The notes beneath the pieces were generated by a model. The model saw nothing but the letters and a program-made list of their open reading frames with translations, made no database searches and was not told where the DNA came from. Source: Pelomonas sp047654785 (GTDB lineage: Bacteria > Pseudomonadota > Gammaproteobacteria > Burkholderiales > Burkholderiaceae_C). Taken from it: a stretch of 64,000 bases of DNA. The position numbers and the translations under genes are program-made. The DNA lies in assembly GCF_047654785.1 (NCBI RefSeq), contig NZ_JASGKQ010000003.1:1612001-1676000 (forward strand), read 5' to 3'. Below, piece after piece: positions 53,907 to 62,861 of this stretch; position 1 is the stretch's first letter, and each line of letters opens with the position of its first letter.

Positions 53907-54055
53907 GGGATTCCTTGGGCGATGCGGTGGATCAGGCGGCGGCCGGGTTTATAGACGCAAAGCCCGCCGGCGACCGCAGCCATGCGACGACCTGCGCGCC
54001 GGGCGGCGGCAGGCGGTGTTTCGGGGCGACGGGCTGCGTCCGGCATGCGCGCCGT

Positions 54056-54709
54056 TCAGAAGCTGAAGGCGGGCGCCTCGGCGAAGCCCGGCAGGCGCCC
54101 GGCCACGGTGTCGAACAGCTCGCGGGTGGCGAAGTCGCTGGCGCCGGTGCGCGTGACGAGCACGGCGCGCATGACCGGCTCGGCGCCGACGATGGCCGCC
54201 AGCCGGCCGCCGACCTTGAGCTGGTCCAGCAGCGCTTGCGGCACGGCGGCCACCGAGCCGGACAGCAGGATGGCGTCGAACGGCTGCTCGGCGGCCACGC
54301 CGGCCGCGCCGTCCTGGTTCAGCACGCTGGCGTTCGCCACGCCCGCGCGCCGGAGGTTGGCGGCGGCCTGCGCGGCCAGGCCGGCATCGGCCTCCACCGC
54401 GACGACGCGCTGCGCCTGGTGGGCCAGCAGCGCGGCGAGGTGGCCCGTGGCCGCGCCGATCTCCAGCACCTTCTCGTGGCGCTGCAGCTTCAGCTCCTGC
54501 AGCAGCCGGGCCTCGACCTTGGGCGCCAGCATGCGGCGCGTGGCCGTCAGCGGCAGCTCGGTGTCGACGAAGGCCTGGGCCTTGAGCGCCTCGGGCACGA
54601 AGTCCTCGCGGTGCACCACATGCAGCAGTTCCAGCACGCCGGGGTCGAGCACGTCCCAGGGGCGGATCTGCTGCTCGATCATGTTGAAGCGGGCTTGTTC
54701 GACGTTCAT
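54056..54709 (-). CDS. pcm: Protein-L-isoaspartate O-methyltransferase-like protein
   Basis: 217 residues with SAM motif KVLEIGAATGHLAALLAHQA and the N-terminal VEQARFNMIEQQIRPWDVLD typical of the Burkholderiales Pcm homologue that lies next to tolC. The short LPLTATRRMLAPKVEARLL segment replaces the usual isoaspartyl-binding loop with only partial agreement, so true repair activity is uncertain. Confidence 0.82.
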   Translation of the reverse strand: MNVEQARFNMIEQQIRPWDVLDPGVLELLHVVHREDFVPEALKAQAFVDTELPLTATRRMLAPKVEARLLQELKLQRHEKVLEIGAATGHLAALLAHQAQRVVAVEADAGLAAQAAANLRRAGVANASVLNQDGAAGVAAEQPFDAILLSGSVAAVPQALLDQLKVGGRLAAIVGAEPVMRAVLVTRTGASDFATRELFDTVAGRLPGFAEAPAFSF

Positions 54710-54784
54710 CTGGTTCTCCGAGGGGCGCCGCGGGTCGGCGGGCTGAAAAGCAAAATTCTAGGGGCGGCGGCCTTCGGTCCGGCC

Positions 54785-55420
54785 TCAGCCCGGCTGCGCC
54801 AGCAGGCCGTGCAGCAGCAGCGACAGCTGCGCCTCCAGCAGTTCCACGGCGCCCAGGTCGTGGCGGCACAGGCGGTGCTCGCCGAAGGCATGCTCGTGCA
54901 GCATCATGTGCAGCAGCGGCGCGATCAGCAGGTGGACGGTGGCCTCCACCGGCACGGCCCGGAACTCGCCGGCCTGGATGCCGCGCTCGATCAGCGCGCC
55001 CAGCAGGTCCTGCGACGGCTGGATGACCTCCTCCACGTAGAACCGGGCCAGTTCGGGGAAGTGGCGCGCCTCGACCATCAGCAGCGTGCAGACGATGCCG
55101 GCGCTGCTCTGGCCGACCCGGGCCCACCAGGCGCGCATCATCGCCACCAGCAGTCCGGCGATGGAACCCCGGTGCTGCGCGGCCTGCGCGGCCGACTCGG
55201 CGATGTGCACCGAGAGGTTCTCCCGCACCATCGCCTTGAACAGCTCTTCCTTGCTGGGGTAGTAGCGGTACAGCGTGCCCTTGGACACGCCGGCGCGGGC
55301 GGCCACCTCCTCGCTGCGCGTCGCGGCGAAGCCCTTCTCGACGAACAGCGCCAGCGCGGCGTCCAGCAATTCCTGCGGGCGGGCGTCCTTGCGGCGTTGG
55401 CGGGGGGTGGCGGTGGCCAA
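54785..55420 (-). CDS. TetR/AcrR-family transcriptional regulator
   Basis: 211 residues with the TetR HTH (ELLDAALALFVEKGFAATRS then EEVAARAGVSKGTLYRYYPS) and an all-helical C-terminal domain. No ATG fits the N-terminus; a TTG at 55420 (MATATPRQRRKDARPQE) gives the usual basic lead. The TGACC-N4-GGTCA site lies 15 bp upstream. Genes around (tolC, pcm) suggest control of efflux, as with other AcrR-type proteins. Confidence 0.85.
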   Translation of the reverse strand: MATATPRQRRKDARPQELLDAALALFVEKGFAATRSEEVAARAGVSKGTLYRYYPSKEELFKAMVRENLSVHIAESAAQAAQHRGSIAGLLVAMMRAWWARVGQSSAGIVCTLLMVEARHFPELARFYVEEVIQPSQDLLGALIERGIQAGEFRAVPVEATVHLLIAPLLHMMLHEHAFGEHRLCRHDLGAVELLEAQLSLLLHGLLAQPG

Positions 55421-55434
55421 GGCGGGGAAGTTAT

Positions 55435-55448
55435 TGACCGAAGGGTCA
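55435..55448. promoter_or_regulatory. Palindromic operator TGACC-N4-GGTCA
   Basis: Perfect 5-bp arms (55435-55439, 55444-55448) with spacer GAAG, in the 129-bp divergent gap between the TetR gene and uppP. A TTGACC hexamer overlapping it could be a -35 element toward uppP, but no good -10 was found. TetR-family autorepression is the simplest reading. Confidence 0.5.
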
Positions 55449-55549
55449 GTAATGTAGCCACGGGGCGGGCCGCCGGCAAGATCGCACGCCGCGCTGGCTA
55501 CACTGCGCGGCTTTTTCGCCGCATTCGTTTGCCTTCCGGAGAGTTGTAC

Positions 55550-56407
55550 GTGGACGTCATCCTGCTGATCAAAGCCGCCGTCATGGGCATCGTGGAGGGC
55601 CTGACCGAATTCCTGCCGATCTCCTCCACCGGCCACCTGATCCTGGCCGGCTCGCTGCTGGACTTCGTGGGCGAGAAGGCCAAGGTCTTCGAGATCGCGG
55701 TGCAGACGGGCGCGATGTTCGCCGTGGTCTGGGAGTACCGCCAGCGCCTGGCCCACACCGTCACCGGCATTGGCCACGATCCGCAGGCCCGCCGCTTCGC
55801 GCTGAACGTGCTGATCGCCTTCATCCCCGCCGTGGTGCTGGGGCTGGCCTTCGGCAAGCTCATCAAGGCCCACCTGTTCCACCCGGTGCCGGTGGCGATG
55901 GCCTTCATCGTCGGCGGCCTGGTCATCCTGTGGGTGGAGGCCCGCCACAAGCGCCTGTACGGCGAGATGGACCTGGCCGGCGGCCGCAAGGCGCGCGTGG
56001 AGACGGTGGACGACATGGGCCCGCTGGACGCGCTCAAGGTCGGCCTGCTGCAGTGCCTGGCGATGATCCCGGGCACCAGCCGCTCGGGCGCCACCATCAT
56101 CGGCGGCCTGGTGCTGGGGCTGTCGCGCAAGGCGGCCACCGAGTTCAGCTTCTACCTGGGCATCCCGACGCTGATGGGCGCGGGCGCCTACTCGGTGCTC
56201 AAGCAGCGCGACGCGCTGGCCTGGGCCGACCTGCCGATGTTCGCCGTGGGCCTGGTGTTCGCGTTCGCCAGCGCGCTGCTGTGCATCCGCTGGCTGATCC
56301 GCTACGTCTCCAGCCACGACTTCAAGGTGTTCGCCTGGTACCGCATCGCCTTCGGCCTGGTGGTGCTGGCCACGGCCTACATGGGCATGGACATCTGGAA
56401 AGACTGA
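55550..56407 (+). CDS. uppP: Undecaprenyl-diphosphate phosphatase
   Basis: 285 residues with about eight transmembrane helices. Both signatures are intact: GIVEGLTEFLPISSTGHLIL and MIPGTSRSGATIIGGLVLG. It recycles the undecaprenyl lipid carrier for peptidoglycan synthesis and gives bacitracin resistance. The GTG at 55550 was chosen because GGAGAG lies 6 bp upstream; a TTG two codons earlier touches that site. Confidence 0.95.
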   Translation: MDVILLIKAAVMGIVEGLTEFLPISSTGHLILAGSLLDFVGEKAKVFEIAVQTGAMFAVVWEYRQRLAHTVTGIGHDPQARRFALNVLIAFIPAVVLGLAFGKLIKAHLFHPVPVAMAFIVGGLVILWVEARHKRLYGEMDLAGGRKARVETVDDMGPLDALKVGLLQCLAMIPGTSRSGATIIGGLVLGLSRKAATEFSFYLGIPTLMGAGAYSVLKQRDALAWADLPMFAVGLVFAFASALLCIRWLIRYVSSHDFKVFAWYRIAFGLVVLATAYMGMDIWKD

Positions 56408-56437
56408 GCCCGGGCCCGCGCGGATAATCGCGTCCCT

Positions 56438-57259
56438 ATGGCCATCACGATCAAGACCGGTAGCGACATCGACGGCATGCGCGTCGCCGGGCGCCTGGCG
56501 TCCGAAGTCCTGGACATGCTCACCGCCCACGTCAAGCCGGGCGTCACGACCAACGAGCTGGACCGGCTCGCGCACGACCACATCGTCCACGTGCAGCAGG
56601 CCGTGCCGGCGCCGCTGAACTACTGCCCGCCGGGCTACATCCCCTACCCCAAGTCGATCTGCACCTCGGTCAACCAGGTGGTGTGCCACGGCATCCCGAA
56701 CGACAAGCCGCTGAAGAACGGCGACATCGTCAACATCGACGTCACCGTCATCAAGGACGGCTGGCACGGCGACACCAGCCGCATGTTCATCGTCGGCGAG
56801 GGCTCGATCGCGGCGAAGCGGCTGTGCGCCTTCACCTACGAGGCGATGTGGAAGGGCATCCAGAAGGTCAAGCCCGGCGCGCGGCTGGGCGACATCGGCC
56901 ACGCGATCCAGACCTTCGCCGAGAACGCCGGCTTTTCCATCGTGCGCGAGTTCTGCGGGCACGGCATCGGCCGCGTCTTCCACGAGGAGCCGCAGGTGCT
57001 GCACTATGGCCGCCCCGGCACGCTGGACGAACTGGTGCCCGGCATGATGTTCACCATCGAGCCGATGATCAACGCCGGCCGCCGCGAGATCAGGGAAATG
57101 GGCGACGGCTGGACCATCGCCACCAAGGACCGCTCGCTGTCCGCGCAGTGGGAGCACACCCTGCTCGTCACCGACACCGGCTACGAGATCATGACGCTGT
57201 CGGCCGGCAGCCCGCCGCCGCCGGCCTTCGTCACGCAGGCCGCCACCGCCGCCGCCTGA
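56438..57259 (+). CDS. map: Type I methionine aminopeptidase
   Basis: 273 residues. The metal ligands lie in NIDVTVIKDGWHGDTSRMF (two Asp), FCGHGIGRVFHEEP (His), GMMFTIEPMI (Glu) and QWEHTLLVTD (Glu). It removes the initiator Met in the cytosol. It follows uppP by 30 bp and precedes glnD by 1 bp; in this group map usually sits beside rpsB, so this copy may be one of two. Confidence 0.97.
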   Translation: MAITIKTGSDIDGMRVAGRLASEVLDMLTAHVKPGVTTNELDRLAHDHIVHVQQAVPAPLNYCPPGYIPYPKSICTSVNQVVCHGIPNDKPLKNGDIVNIDVTVIKDGWHGDTSRMFIVGEGSIAAKRLCAFTYEAMWKGIQKVKPGARLGDIGHAIQTFAENAGFSIVREFCGHGIGRVFHEEPQVLHYGRPGTLDELVPGMMFTIEPMINAGRREIREMGDGWTIATKDRSLSAQWEHTLLVTDTGYEIMTLSAGSPPPPAFVTQAATAAA

Positions 57260-57260
57260 C

Positions 57261-59858
57261 GTGGCCACGCTCGCCGACCTCCGCCAGCAGTTCAAGGCGG
57301 GCAAGCAGGCGCTGATCGACGGCTTCATGGCCGGCCGGCCCACGCAGGCCGCCGCGCAGGCGCTGCTGCGCCGGCTGGCGCGGCATGTGGACGCGACGCT
57401 GCGCACGCTCTGGGCCGAGGCCGCCCGCTCCGGCATGCCCGCGGGTGCCTGCCTGGCCGCCGTCGGCGGCTACGGCCGCGGCGAGCTGTACCCGCATTCC
57501 GACGTGGACGTGCTGGTGCTGCTGCCCGACGGCGTGGAGGCGCACGTGCCCGGCCCCGCCAAGGCCGCCATCGAGGGCTTCATCACGGCCTGCTGGGACG
57601 TGGGGCTGGAGATCGGCTCGTCGGTGCGCACGCTGGGCGAATGCCTGTCGGAGTCGCAGGGCGACGTGACCGTGCAGACCGCGCTGCTCGAAGCCCGCGC
57701 GCTGGCCGGCGACGCCAAGCTGTTCCGGCAGATGGCGCGGCGCTTCATGCAGGCCATGGACCCCCGGGCCTTCTTCCGCGCCAAGACGCTGGAGGCCCTG
57801 CAGCGCCACACCAAGTTCGACGACACGCCCTACGCGCTGGAGCCCAACTGCAAGGAAAGCCCCGGCGGCCTGCGCGACCTGCAGATGCTGATGTGGATCG
57901 CCCGCGCGGCCGGCCTCGGCAAGACCTGGAAGTCCCTGGCGCAGCGCGGCCTCATCACGCCGTTCGAGAGCCGGCAGCTGCAGCGCAACGAGGGCCAGCT
58001 GCGCCTGATCCGCGCGCGGCTGCACGCCGTGGCCGGCCGGCGCGAGGACCGCCTGGTGTTCGACCTGCAGACCGCCGTGGCGCAGAGCTTCGGCTTCGCG
58101 CCGACGGACTCGCTGCGCGCCTCCGAGCGGCTGATGCGGCGCTACTACTGGGCCGCCAAGGCCGTCTCGCAGCTGCACCAGATCCTGCTGCTGAACCTGG
58201 AGGAGCAGATCAACGGCTCCCAGCAGGGCGGCCTGCGCCCGCTGGAGGGCGAGACCGACTTCCTGGACCGCGGCCGCATGCTGGAGGTCGCCAGCGACGA
58301 CCTCTACCAGCGCGACCCGCACGCCATCCTGCGCACCTTCCTCGTCTACCAGCGCACGCGCGGCATCAAGGGCCTGTCCGCGCGCACGCTGCGCGCGCTG
58401 TACAACGCCCGCGGCCTGATGGACGCCGCCTGGCGCCGCGACCCGGTCAACCGCGCCACCTTCCTGGCCATGCTGCGCGCCCCCGAGGGCCAGACGCACA
58501 GCTTCCGGCTGATGAACCAGACCTCCGTGCTGGGCCGCTACCTGTGGGTATTCCGCGCCATCGTCGGCCAGATGCAGCACGACCTGTTCCACGTCTACAC
58601 CGTGGACCAGCACATCCTGATGGTGCTGCGCAACGTGCGCCGCTACTTCGTGCCCGAGCACGTCCACGAATATCCCTTCTGCTCGCAGCTCGCGTCGCAG
58701 TTCGACGCGCCGGAGCTGCTCTACATCGCCGCCCTCTTCCACGACGTGGCAAAGGGCCGCGGCGGCGACCACTCCGAGCTGGGCGCCGTCGAGGTGCGCC
58801 GCTTCTGCCGCCAGCACGGGCTGAACGCCGAGGACACCGCCATGTGCGTGTTCCTCGTCGAACAGCACCTGACCATGTCCCGCGTCGCGCAGAAGGAAGA
58901 CCTGTCCGACCCGCAGGTCATCGCCCGCTTCGCGGCCAAGGTCGGCACCGCGCGCCGGCTCACCGCGCTGTACCTGCTGACCGTGGCCGACATCCGCGGC
59001 ACCGGCCCCAAGGTCTGGAACGCCTGGAAGGGCAAGCTGCTGGAAGACCTCTACCGCATCACGCTGCGGGCGCTGGGCGGCGCGCCGATCAACCTCGACG
59101 CCGAGATCGAGGCCCGCAAACAGGAAGCCCGGCAGGACCTGGCGCTGCACGCCCAGCTCCCCGGCACCGAGGAGCCGCTGTGGAGCCGCCTGGCCGTCAG
59201 CTACTTCGCCCGCCACGACGGGCCCGAGCTGGCCTGGCACGCGCGCTCGCTGTGGCGGCACGTGGACACGCAGCTGCCCGTCGTGCGCGCCCGCCCCTCG
59301 CCCATCGGCGAAGGCCTGCAGGTGCTGGTCTACGCGCCCGACCAGCCCGACCTGTTCGCCCGCATCTGCGGCTACTTCGACGGCGCCGGCTTCAGCATCC
59401 TCGACGCCAAGGTCCACACCACGCGCAACGGCTACGCGCTGGACACCTTCCAGGTCATCCGCCCCGAGGCCGACGTGCACCACCGCGACCTCGTGCCGCT
59501 GGTGGAGCACAAGCTCGGCGCCGCGCTGCAGGCCGGCGGCCCGCTGCCCGAGCCCCGGCGCGGCCGGCTGTCGCGCCGCGTCAAGAGCTTCCCGTACACG
59601 CCGCGCATCTCGCTGCGGCCCGACGAGCGCGCCACCGCCTGGCTGCTCACCATCTCCACCAGCGACCGCGCCGGCCTGCTCTACGCCATCGCCCGCGTGC
59701 TGGCCCGCCACGGCATCAACCTGCAGCTCGCCAAGGTCTCCACGCTCGGCGAGCGCGTGGAAGACACCTTCCTGCTCGACGGCCCGGCGCTGCAGCAGAA
59801 CAAGGCGCAGCTGCAGATCGAGAACGAGCTGCTGGACGCCGTGTCCCTCCCCGCATGA
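57261..59858 (+). CDS. glnD: [Protein-PII] uridylyltransferase/uridylyl-removing enzyme
   Basis: 865 residues from a GTG start. In order: nucleotidyltransferase domain with GGYGRGELYPHSDVDVLVLL; a helical PII-uridylyltransferase region with NCKESPGGLRDLQMLMWIA; HD domain with AALFHDVAKGRGGDHSELG; and two C-terminal ACT domains (LQVLVYAPDQPDLFARICGY; TISTSDRAGLLYAIARVLA). It senses glutamine and modifies PII to control nitrogen assimilation. It overlaps mnmH by 4 nt. Confidence 0.97.
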   Translation: MATLADLRQQFKAGKQALIDGFMAGRPTQAAAQALLRRLARHVDATLRTLWAEAARSGMPAGACLAAVGGYGRGELYPHSDVDVLVLLPDGVEAHVPGPAKAAIEGFITACWDVGLEIGSSVRTLGECLSESQGDVTVQTALLEARALAGDAKLFRQMARRFMQAMDPRAFFRAKTLEALQRHTKFDDTPYALEPNCKESPGGLRDLQMLMWIARAAGLGKTWKSLAQRGLITPFESRQLQRNEGQLRLIRARLHAVAGRREDRLVFDLQTAVAQSFGFAPTDSLRASERLMRRYYWAAKAVSQLHQILLLNLEEQINGSQQGGLRPLEGETDFLDRGRMLEVASDDLYQRDPHAILRTFLVYQRTRGIKGLSARTLRALYNARGLMDAAWRRDPVNRATFLAMLRAPEGQTHSFRLMNQTSVLGRYLWVFRAIVGQMQHDLFHVYTVDQHILMVLRNVRRYFVPEHVHEYPFCSQLASQFDAPELLYIAALFHDVAKGRGGDHSELGAVEVRRFCRQHGLNAEDTAMCVFLVEQHLTMSRVAQKEDLSDPQVIARFAAKVGTARRLTALYLLTVADIRGTGPKVWNAWKGKLLEDLYRITLRALGGAPINLDAEIEARKQEARQDLALHAQLPGTEEPLWSRLAVSYFARHDGPELAWHARSLWRHVDTQLPVVRARPSPIGEGLQVLVYAPDQPDLFARICGYFDGAGFSILDAKVHTTRNGYALDTFQVIRPEADVHHRDLVPLVEHKLGAALQAGGPLPEPRRGRLSRRVKSFPYTPRISLRPDERATAWLLTISTSDRAGLLYAIARVLARHGINLQLAKVSTLGERVEDTFLLDGPALQQNKAQLQIENELLDAVSLPA

Positions 59859-60913
59859 ACTACACCCTCGGCATCGCGGACGCGCTGGCGACGCTGGACC
59901 GCTTCGACGCCGTCCTCGACGTCCGCTCCCCCGCCGAGTTCGCCGAAGACCACCTCCCCGGCGCCGAGAACTGGCCCGTGCTGGACGACGACGAACGCCG
60001 CGTCGTCGGCACCCTGTACGCGCAGGACCCGCTCGGAGCCCGCCGCCTCGGCGCCGCCCTGGTCGCGCGCAACGTCGCCCGGCTGCTGGACGAGCGCACC
60101 GGCGGCAAGCCCAAGACCTGGCGCCCGCTCGTCTACTGCTGGCGCGGCGGGCAGCGCTCGCTGTCGCTGCACTGGTTCCTTGGCCAGATCGGCTTCCGCT
60201 CCCGCCAACTCACCGGTGGCTACAAGGCCTACCGCGCCCAGGTGCGCGCCGACCTCGACGCCTGGCCGGCGCACTTGCGCTGGCAGGTGCTGTGCGGCCG
60301 CACCGGCAGCGGCAAGACCCGGCTGCTGCAGGCCCTGGCCGCCGAGGGCGCGCAGGTGCTGGACCTCGAAGCCCTGGCCGCCCACCGCGGCTCGGTGCTC
60401 GGCGCCCGGCCCGGCGCCCCGCAGCCCAGCCAGAAGCGCTTCGACAGCGCACTGTGGGCCGCGCTGCGCGGGCTGGACGCGGCCCGGCCCGTCTACGTCG
60501 AAAGCGAAAGCCGCAAGATCGGCCGCATCACCCTGCCCGCCGCGCTGCTGGCCGCGATGCAGCAGCCCGCCAGCGCCTGCGTCTGGCTCACCCTGCCCGA
60601 CGCGGCCCGTGTCGCGCTGCTGCTGCAGGACTACGCCCACTTCCGCGCCGACCCCGACGGCTTCTGCCGCGCGCTGGACGGCCTCGTCGAGCTGCGCGGC
60701 CATGCGCGCGTCGCCGGCTGGCAGGCCCGCGCCCGCGCCGGCGACTGGGCGGGCGTGTTCGCCGAACTGATGCGCGACCACTACGACCCCGGCTACGAAC
60801 GCTCGCTGCGCGGCCACTTCCCCGCGCTCGCCCGGGCCCGCGAAGTCGCACTGGCCGACGCCTCCCCCGCCCGCCTGGCCGACGCCGCTCGCGCATTGAT
60901 CGCCGCCGGCTGA
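59855..60913 (+). CDS. mnmH: tRNA 2-selenouridine/geranyl-2-thiouridine synthase
   Basis: 352 residues: a rhodanese domain (VLDVRSPAEFAEDHLPGAEN; active Cys in VYCWRGGQRSLSLHWFL) fused to a P-loop domain (GRTGSGKTRLLQALAAEG). This is the MnmH/SelU build that geranylates and then selenates the wobble s2U of certain tRNAs. Selenation needs selenophosphate from SelD, not seen in this window. It is coupled to glnD by an ATGA overlap and ends 46 bp before the tRNA gene. Confidence 0.93.
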   Translation: MNYTLGIADALATLDRFDAVLDVRSPAEFAEDHLPGAENWPVLDDDERRVVGTLYAQDPLGARRLGAALVARNVARLLDERTGGKPKTWRPLVYCWRGGQRSLSLHWFLGQIGFRSRQLTGGYKAYRAQVRADLDAWPAHLRWQVLCGRTGSGKTRLLQALAAEGAQVLDLEALAAHRGSVLGARPGAPQPSQKRFDSALWAALRGLDAARPVYVESESRKIGRITLPAALLAAMQQPASACVWLTLPDAARVALLLQDYAHFRADPDGFCRALDGLVELRGHARVAGWQARARAGDWAGVFAELMRDHYDPGYERSLRGHFPALARAREVALADASPARLADAARALIAAG

Positions 60914-60941
60914 ACCCGGCCGGAACGGTCCGCAGCCCGGC

Positions 60942-60947
60942 TATACT
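60942..60947 (+). promoter_or_regulatory. -10 element of the tRNA-Ala promoter
   Basis: TATACT lies 12 bp before the tRNA 5' end, in the 46-bp gap after mnmH. No good -35 hexamer is evident at 16-18 bp upstream. Confidence 0.45.
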
Positions 60948-60959
60948 GCCGGCTCGCGT

Positions 60960-61035
<76 letters not shown>

Positions 61036-61044
61036 AACGATCCC

Positions 61045-61074
61045 AAGTCCTTGTTTTTCAAGGACTTTCTTTTT
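61045..61074 (+). terminator. Intrinsic terminator after tRNA-Ala
   Basis: AAGTCCTTG (61045-61053), loop TTTTT, CAAGGACTT (61059-61067), then TCTTTTT. This is a perfect 9-bp stem with a U tract, 9 bp after the tRNA CCA end. Confidence 0.92.
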
Positions 61075-61130
61075 CGGGTCGAGCAACTTAGATGTGAAGT
61101 CCAAATTCAACATCCAAGTCATGCGTCGAG

Positions 61131-61413
61131 ATGGACCTTTTTGGACCCGAAATCTTGGTGGCAGGTGCGGCCTCCGCACGGTCGTCGCAAGCCTCCCGCA
61201 CCGAGCCGCTGCCCCCTCCCCGTCCGGCGCCTGCCGCTGATCGCCGTCGCTCGGATGCAACGCCGGCCGCATCGGCGGACGGCTGGCACCCGCGCCTTCG
61301 CGCCGGCCACCTCGTTCGCGGTGCATCCGGCATCTGGTACCTGCGGCTGGTCATCCCGGACCACGTGCGCGCCGCCAACCCCGCCTTGCCGAAGGAGTTG
61401 CGACGCTCAACTA
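61131..61413 (+). pseudogene. Integrase N-terminal remnant cut by an IS element
   Basis: An open frame whose end, HLVRGASGIWYLRLVIPDHV and then NPALPKELRRS, resembles the N-terminal DNA-binding part of tyrosine recombinases (DUF6538-like: V-x-x-x-x-G-x-W-Y-x-R-x-x-V-P). The IS5-family element enters at 61414 and no core catalytic domain is found on its other side. The first 45 residues are Ala/Pro/Arg-rich and may not be native. Its place 95 bp after a tRNA gene is typical of an island integrase. Confidence 0.5.
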
Positions 61414-62288
61414 AGAGCGGCTAACAAAACTGAATCAAGGCTCGCACGCAGATGACGCTGCACGCCAGGGATAGCAAGGCCACATGGGTATGAACGCTTC
61501 GCTCGAAACGCACGCGCAGCTTGCCGAAGGCGGCCAGCCAAGCATGCGTGCGTTCGACGACCCAGCGATGGCACCCGAGTCGGTCGTTGCGCTCGATACC
61601 CCTGCGGGCGATCCGATCCTGGATGCCTCGGCGCTTGAGGTGCTCCCGACAGCGTGCAAAGTCGTAGCCCTTGTCCGCGTGCAGCTTGTCGGGCCAGCGG
61701 CGCGGCTTTCCACGCTTTCCTCGCACATCGGGCAAGGCATCGATCAACTGCTCGAAGACCACCGAGTCGTGGCGGTTGGCTCCGGTCACGCAGAACATCA
61801 GCGGGATGCCCTGGCGGTCCGTGATGATGTGACGTTTGCTGCCGAGTTTTCCTCTGTCCGTGGGGTTGGGGCCAGTGTGCGAGCCCCCCGGGGGCTGGGC
61901 ACGCTGGCCCCGTCCAGGCTGGCTCGGCTGAAGTCCAGCCGCCCGGCGCTACGCAGTTCGGCCAACAACAGCATATGCAATTGGTGCCACACACCGGCAT
62001 CCTGCCATTGGCGCAGTCGCCGCCAGCAGGTCATGCCACTGCCGAAGCCCAGTTCCTGGGGCAACTCTTCCCAGGGGATGCCGGTGCGCAGCACGAACAG
62101 GATGCCGTTCAGAGCCATCTCGTCGCTCACCCGTGGACGACCGCCCTTGACCGAGGGCACGAATACCGGCAGCAGTGGCTCAATCTTCTTGAACAGCGCC
62201 GCGCTGATTTCCTTGTTCTTGGTTCGACCCATGTACCGTCAAACGCACTTCAACCGCCTGACGATGACAGGGTTGTGTTAGCCGCTCT
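61414..62288 (-). mobile_element. IS5-family insertion sequence
   Basis: An 875-bp element with terminal inverted repeats AGAGCGGCTAACA (left 61414-61426; right end the reverse complement ending at 62288) that continue imperfectly inwards. It is flanked by TA on both sides (61412-61413, 62289-62290), consistent with the short target duplication of IS5/IS427-group elements. It carries one transposase gene on the minus strand with a -1 frameshift site. It cuts the integrase remnant. Confidence 0.88.
61421..62232 (-). CDS. IS5-family transposase (two frames, -1 programmed frameshift)
   Basis: OrfA starts at 62232 (MGRTKNKEISAALFKKIEPL) and has the DUF4096 helix region (GIPWEELPQELGFGSGMTCW) and the first catalytic Asp in SLDGASVP. 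OrfB, in the -1 frame, holds NPTDRGKLGSKRH, LHADKGYDFARC (second Asp) and RWVVERTHAWL (Glu). A run of six G on the minus strand (61884-61889) lets the frames join as RG-GSHTGPNPTDRG. Unshifted OrfA would end at 61798. The DDE set is complete, so the element may be active. Confidence 0.85.
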
Positions 62289-62348
62289 TAGAGGGGCGGG
62301 CCTGGTAGCGTCAGCCCTGCATACAAGGCGGTCACTGCGGCCCTCGGA

Positions 62349-62861
62349 ATGGTGACCGATGGCCTTGGGACTGTGCAAGGCGTCGCCATGACCCTTACAG
62401 GTGCAGCGCTTACTGCCACACCGGAACCGACCACGTTGACCAAGTGGGCCGGTGTTCCTTTGACAGCGTATGGTGCTGCCTTCACGGTAAAGAGCACTGC
62501 TGGCTTCGGACTGAATACGACGAACCTGATAAAAGCCCTTAGTGGTTCGGCAGTGGAGTCCGATTACTTGCCGGGCAGTGCACTTGAAATGGCGGTGAGC
62601 CTCAGTGGTGGTTCGCCTGAAGCCCAACGCTTGGCGGTTGCTGGGGATATGGCGTGGGGGCTTGCTACAGGTCTAGTTCTAGATGCTCGAGTCGCGACGG
62701 GGGCGGTAACTAACCCACGTATTGCAGCGTTGTTCCAAGCGCCGACTTACACCACGGCAGGGCGGCAAGCTACGCTGCTTGCACCGAATGCATGGAATAT
62801 GGTGACGCGCATTGAACCGCGCGCAAGCCTCTTGGACTTGACCGTCAAGTCGTACGAATAG
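62349..62861 (+). pseudogene. Fragment of an interrupted gene of unknown, possibly polymorphic-toxin, type
   Basis: 170 codons; the stop TAG (62859-62861) is supplied by the end of the inserted IS. If the IS and one copy of the 5-bp duplication are removed, the frame continues past the site as LTVKSYENIWQPLAPPRK and is open at the window end. The product is rich in small hydrophobic residues (GVAMTLTGAALTATPEPTTL; FGLNTTNLIKALSGSAV), like regions before the tip of Rhs or haemagglutinin-type proteins; this is only a resemblance. A stop at 62289-62291 bounds the frame upstream, so the original 5' part may be lost. Confidence 0.5.

Noticed and set aside
61412..61414. A 3- or 4-bp target duplication (TAA/CTAA) for the IS5-family element
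   Set aside because: The left flank CTAA and right flank TTAG are complementary rather than direct repeats; only TA is directly repeated, so TA is used.
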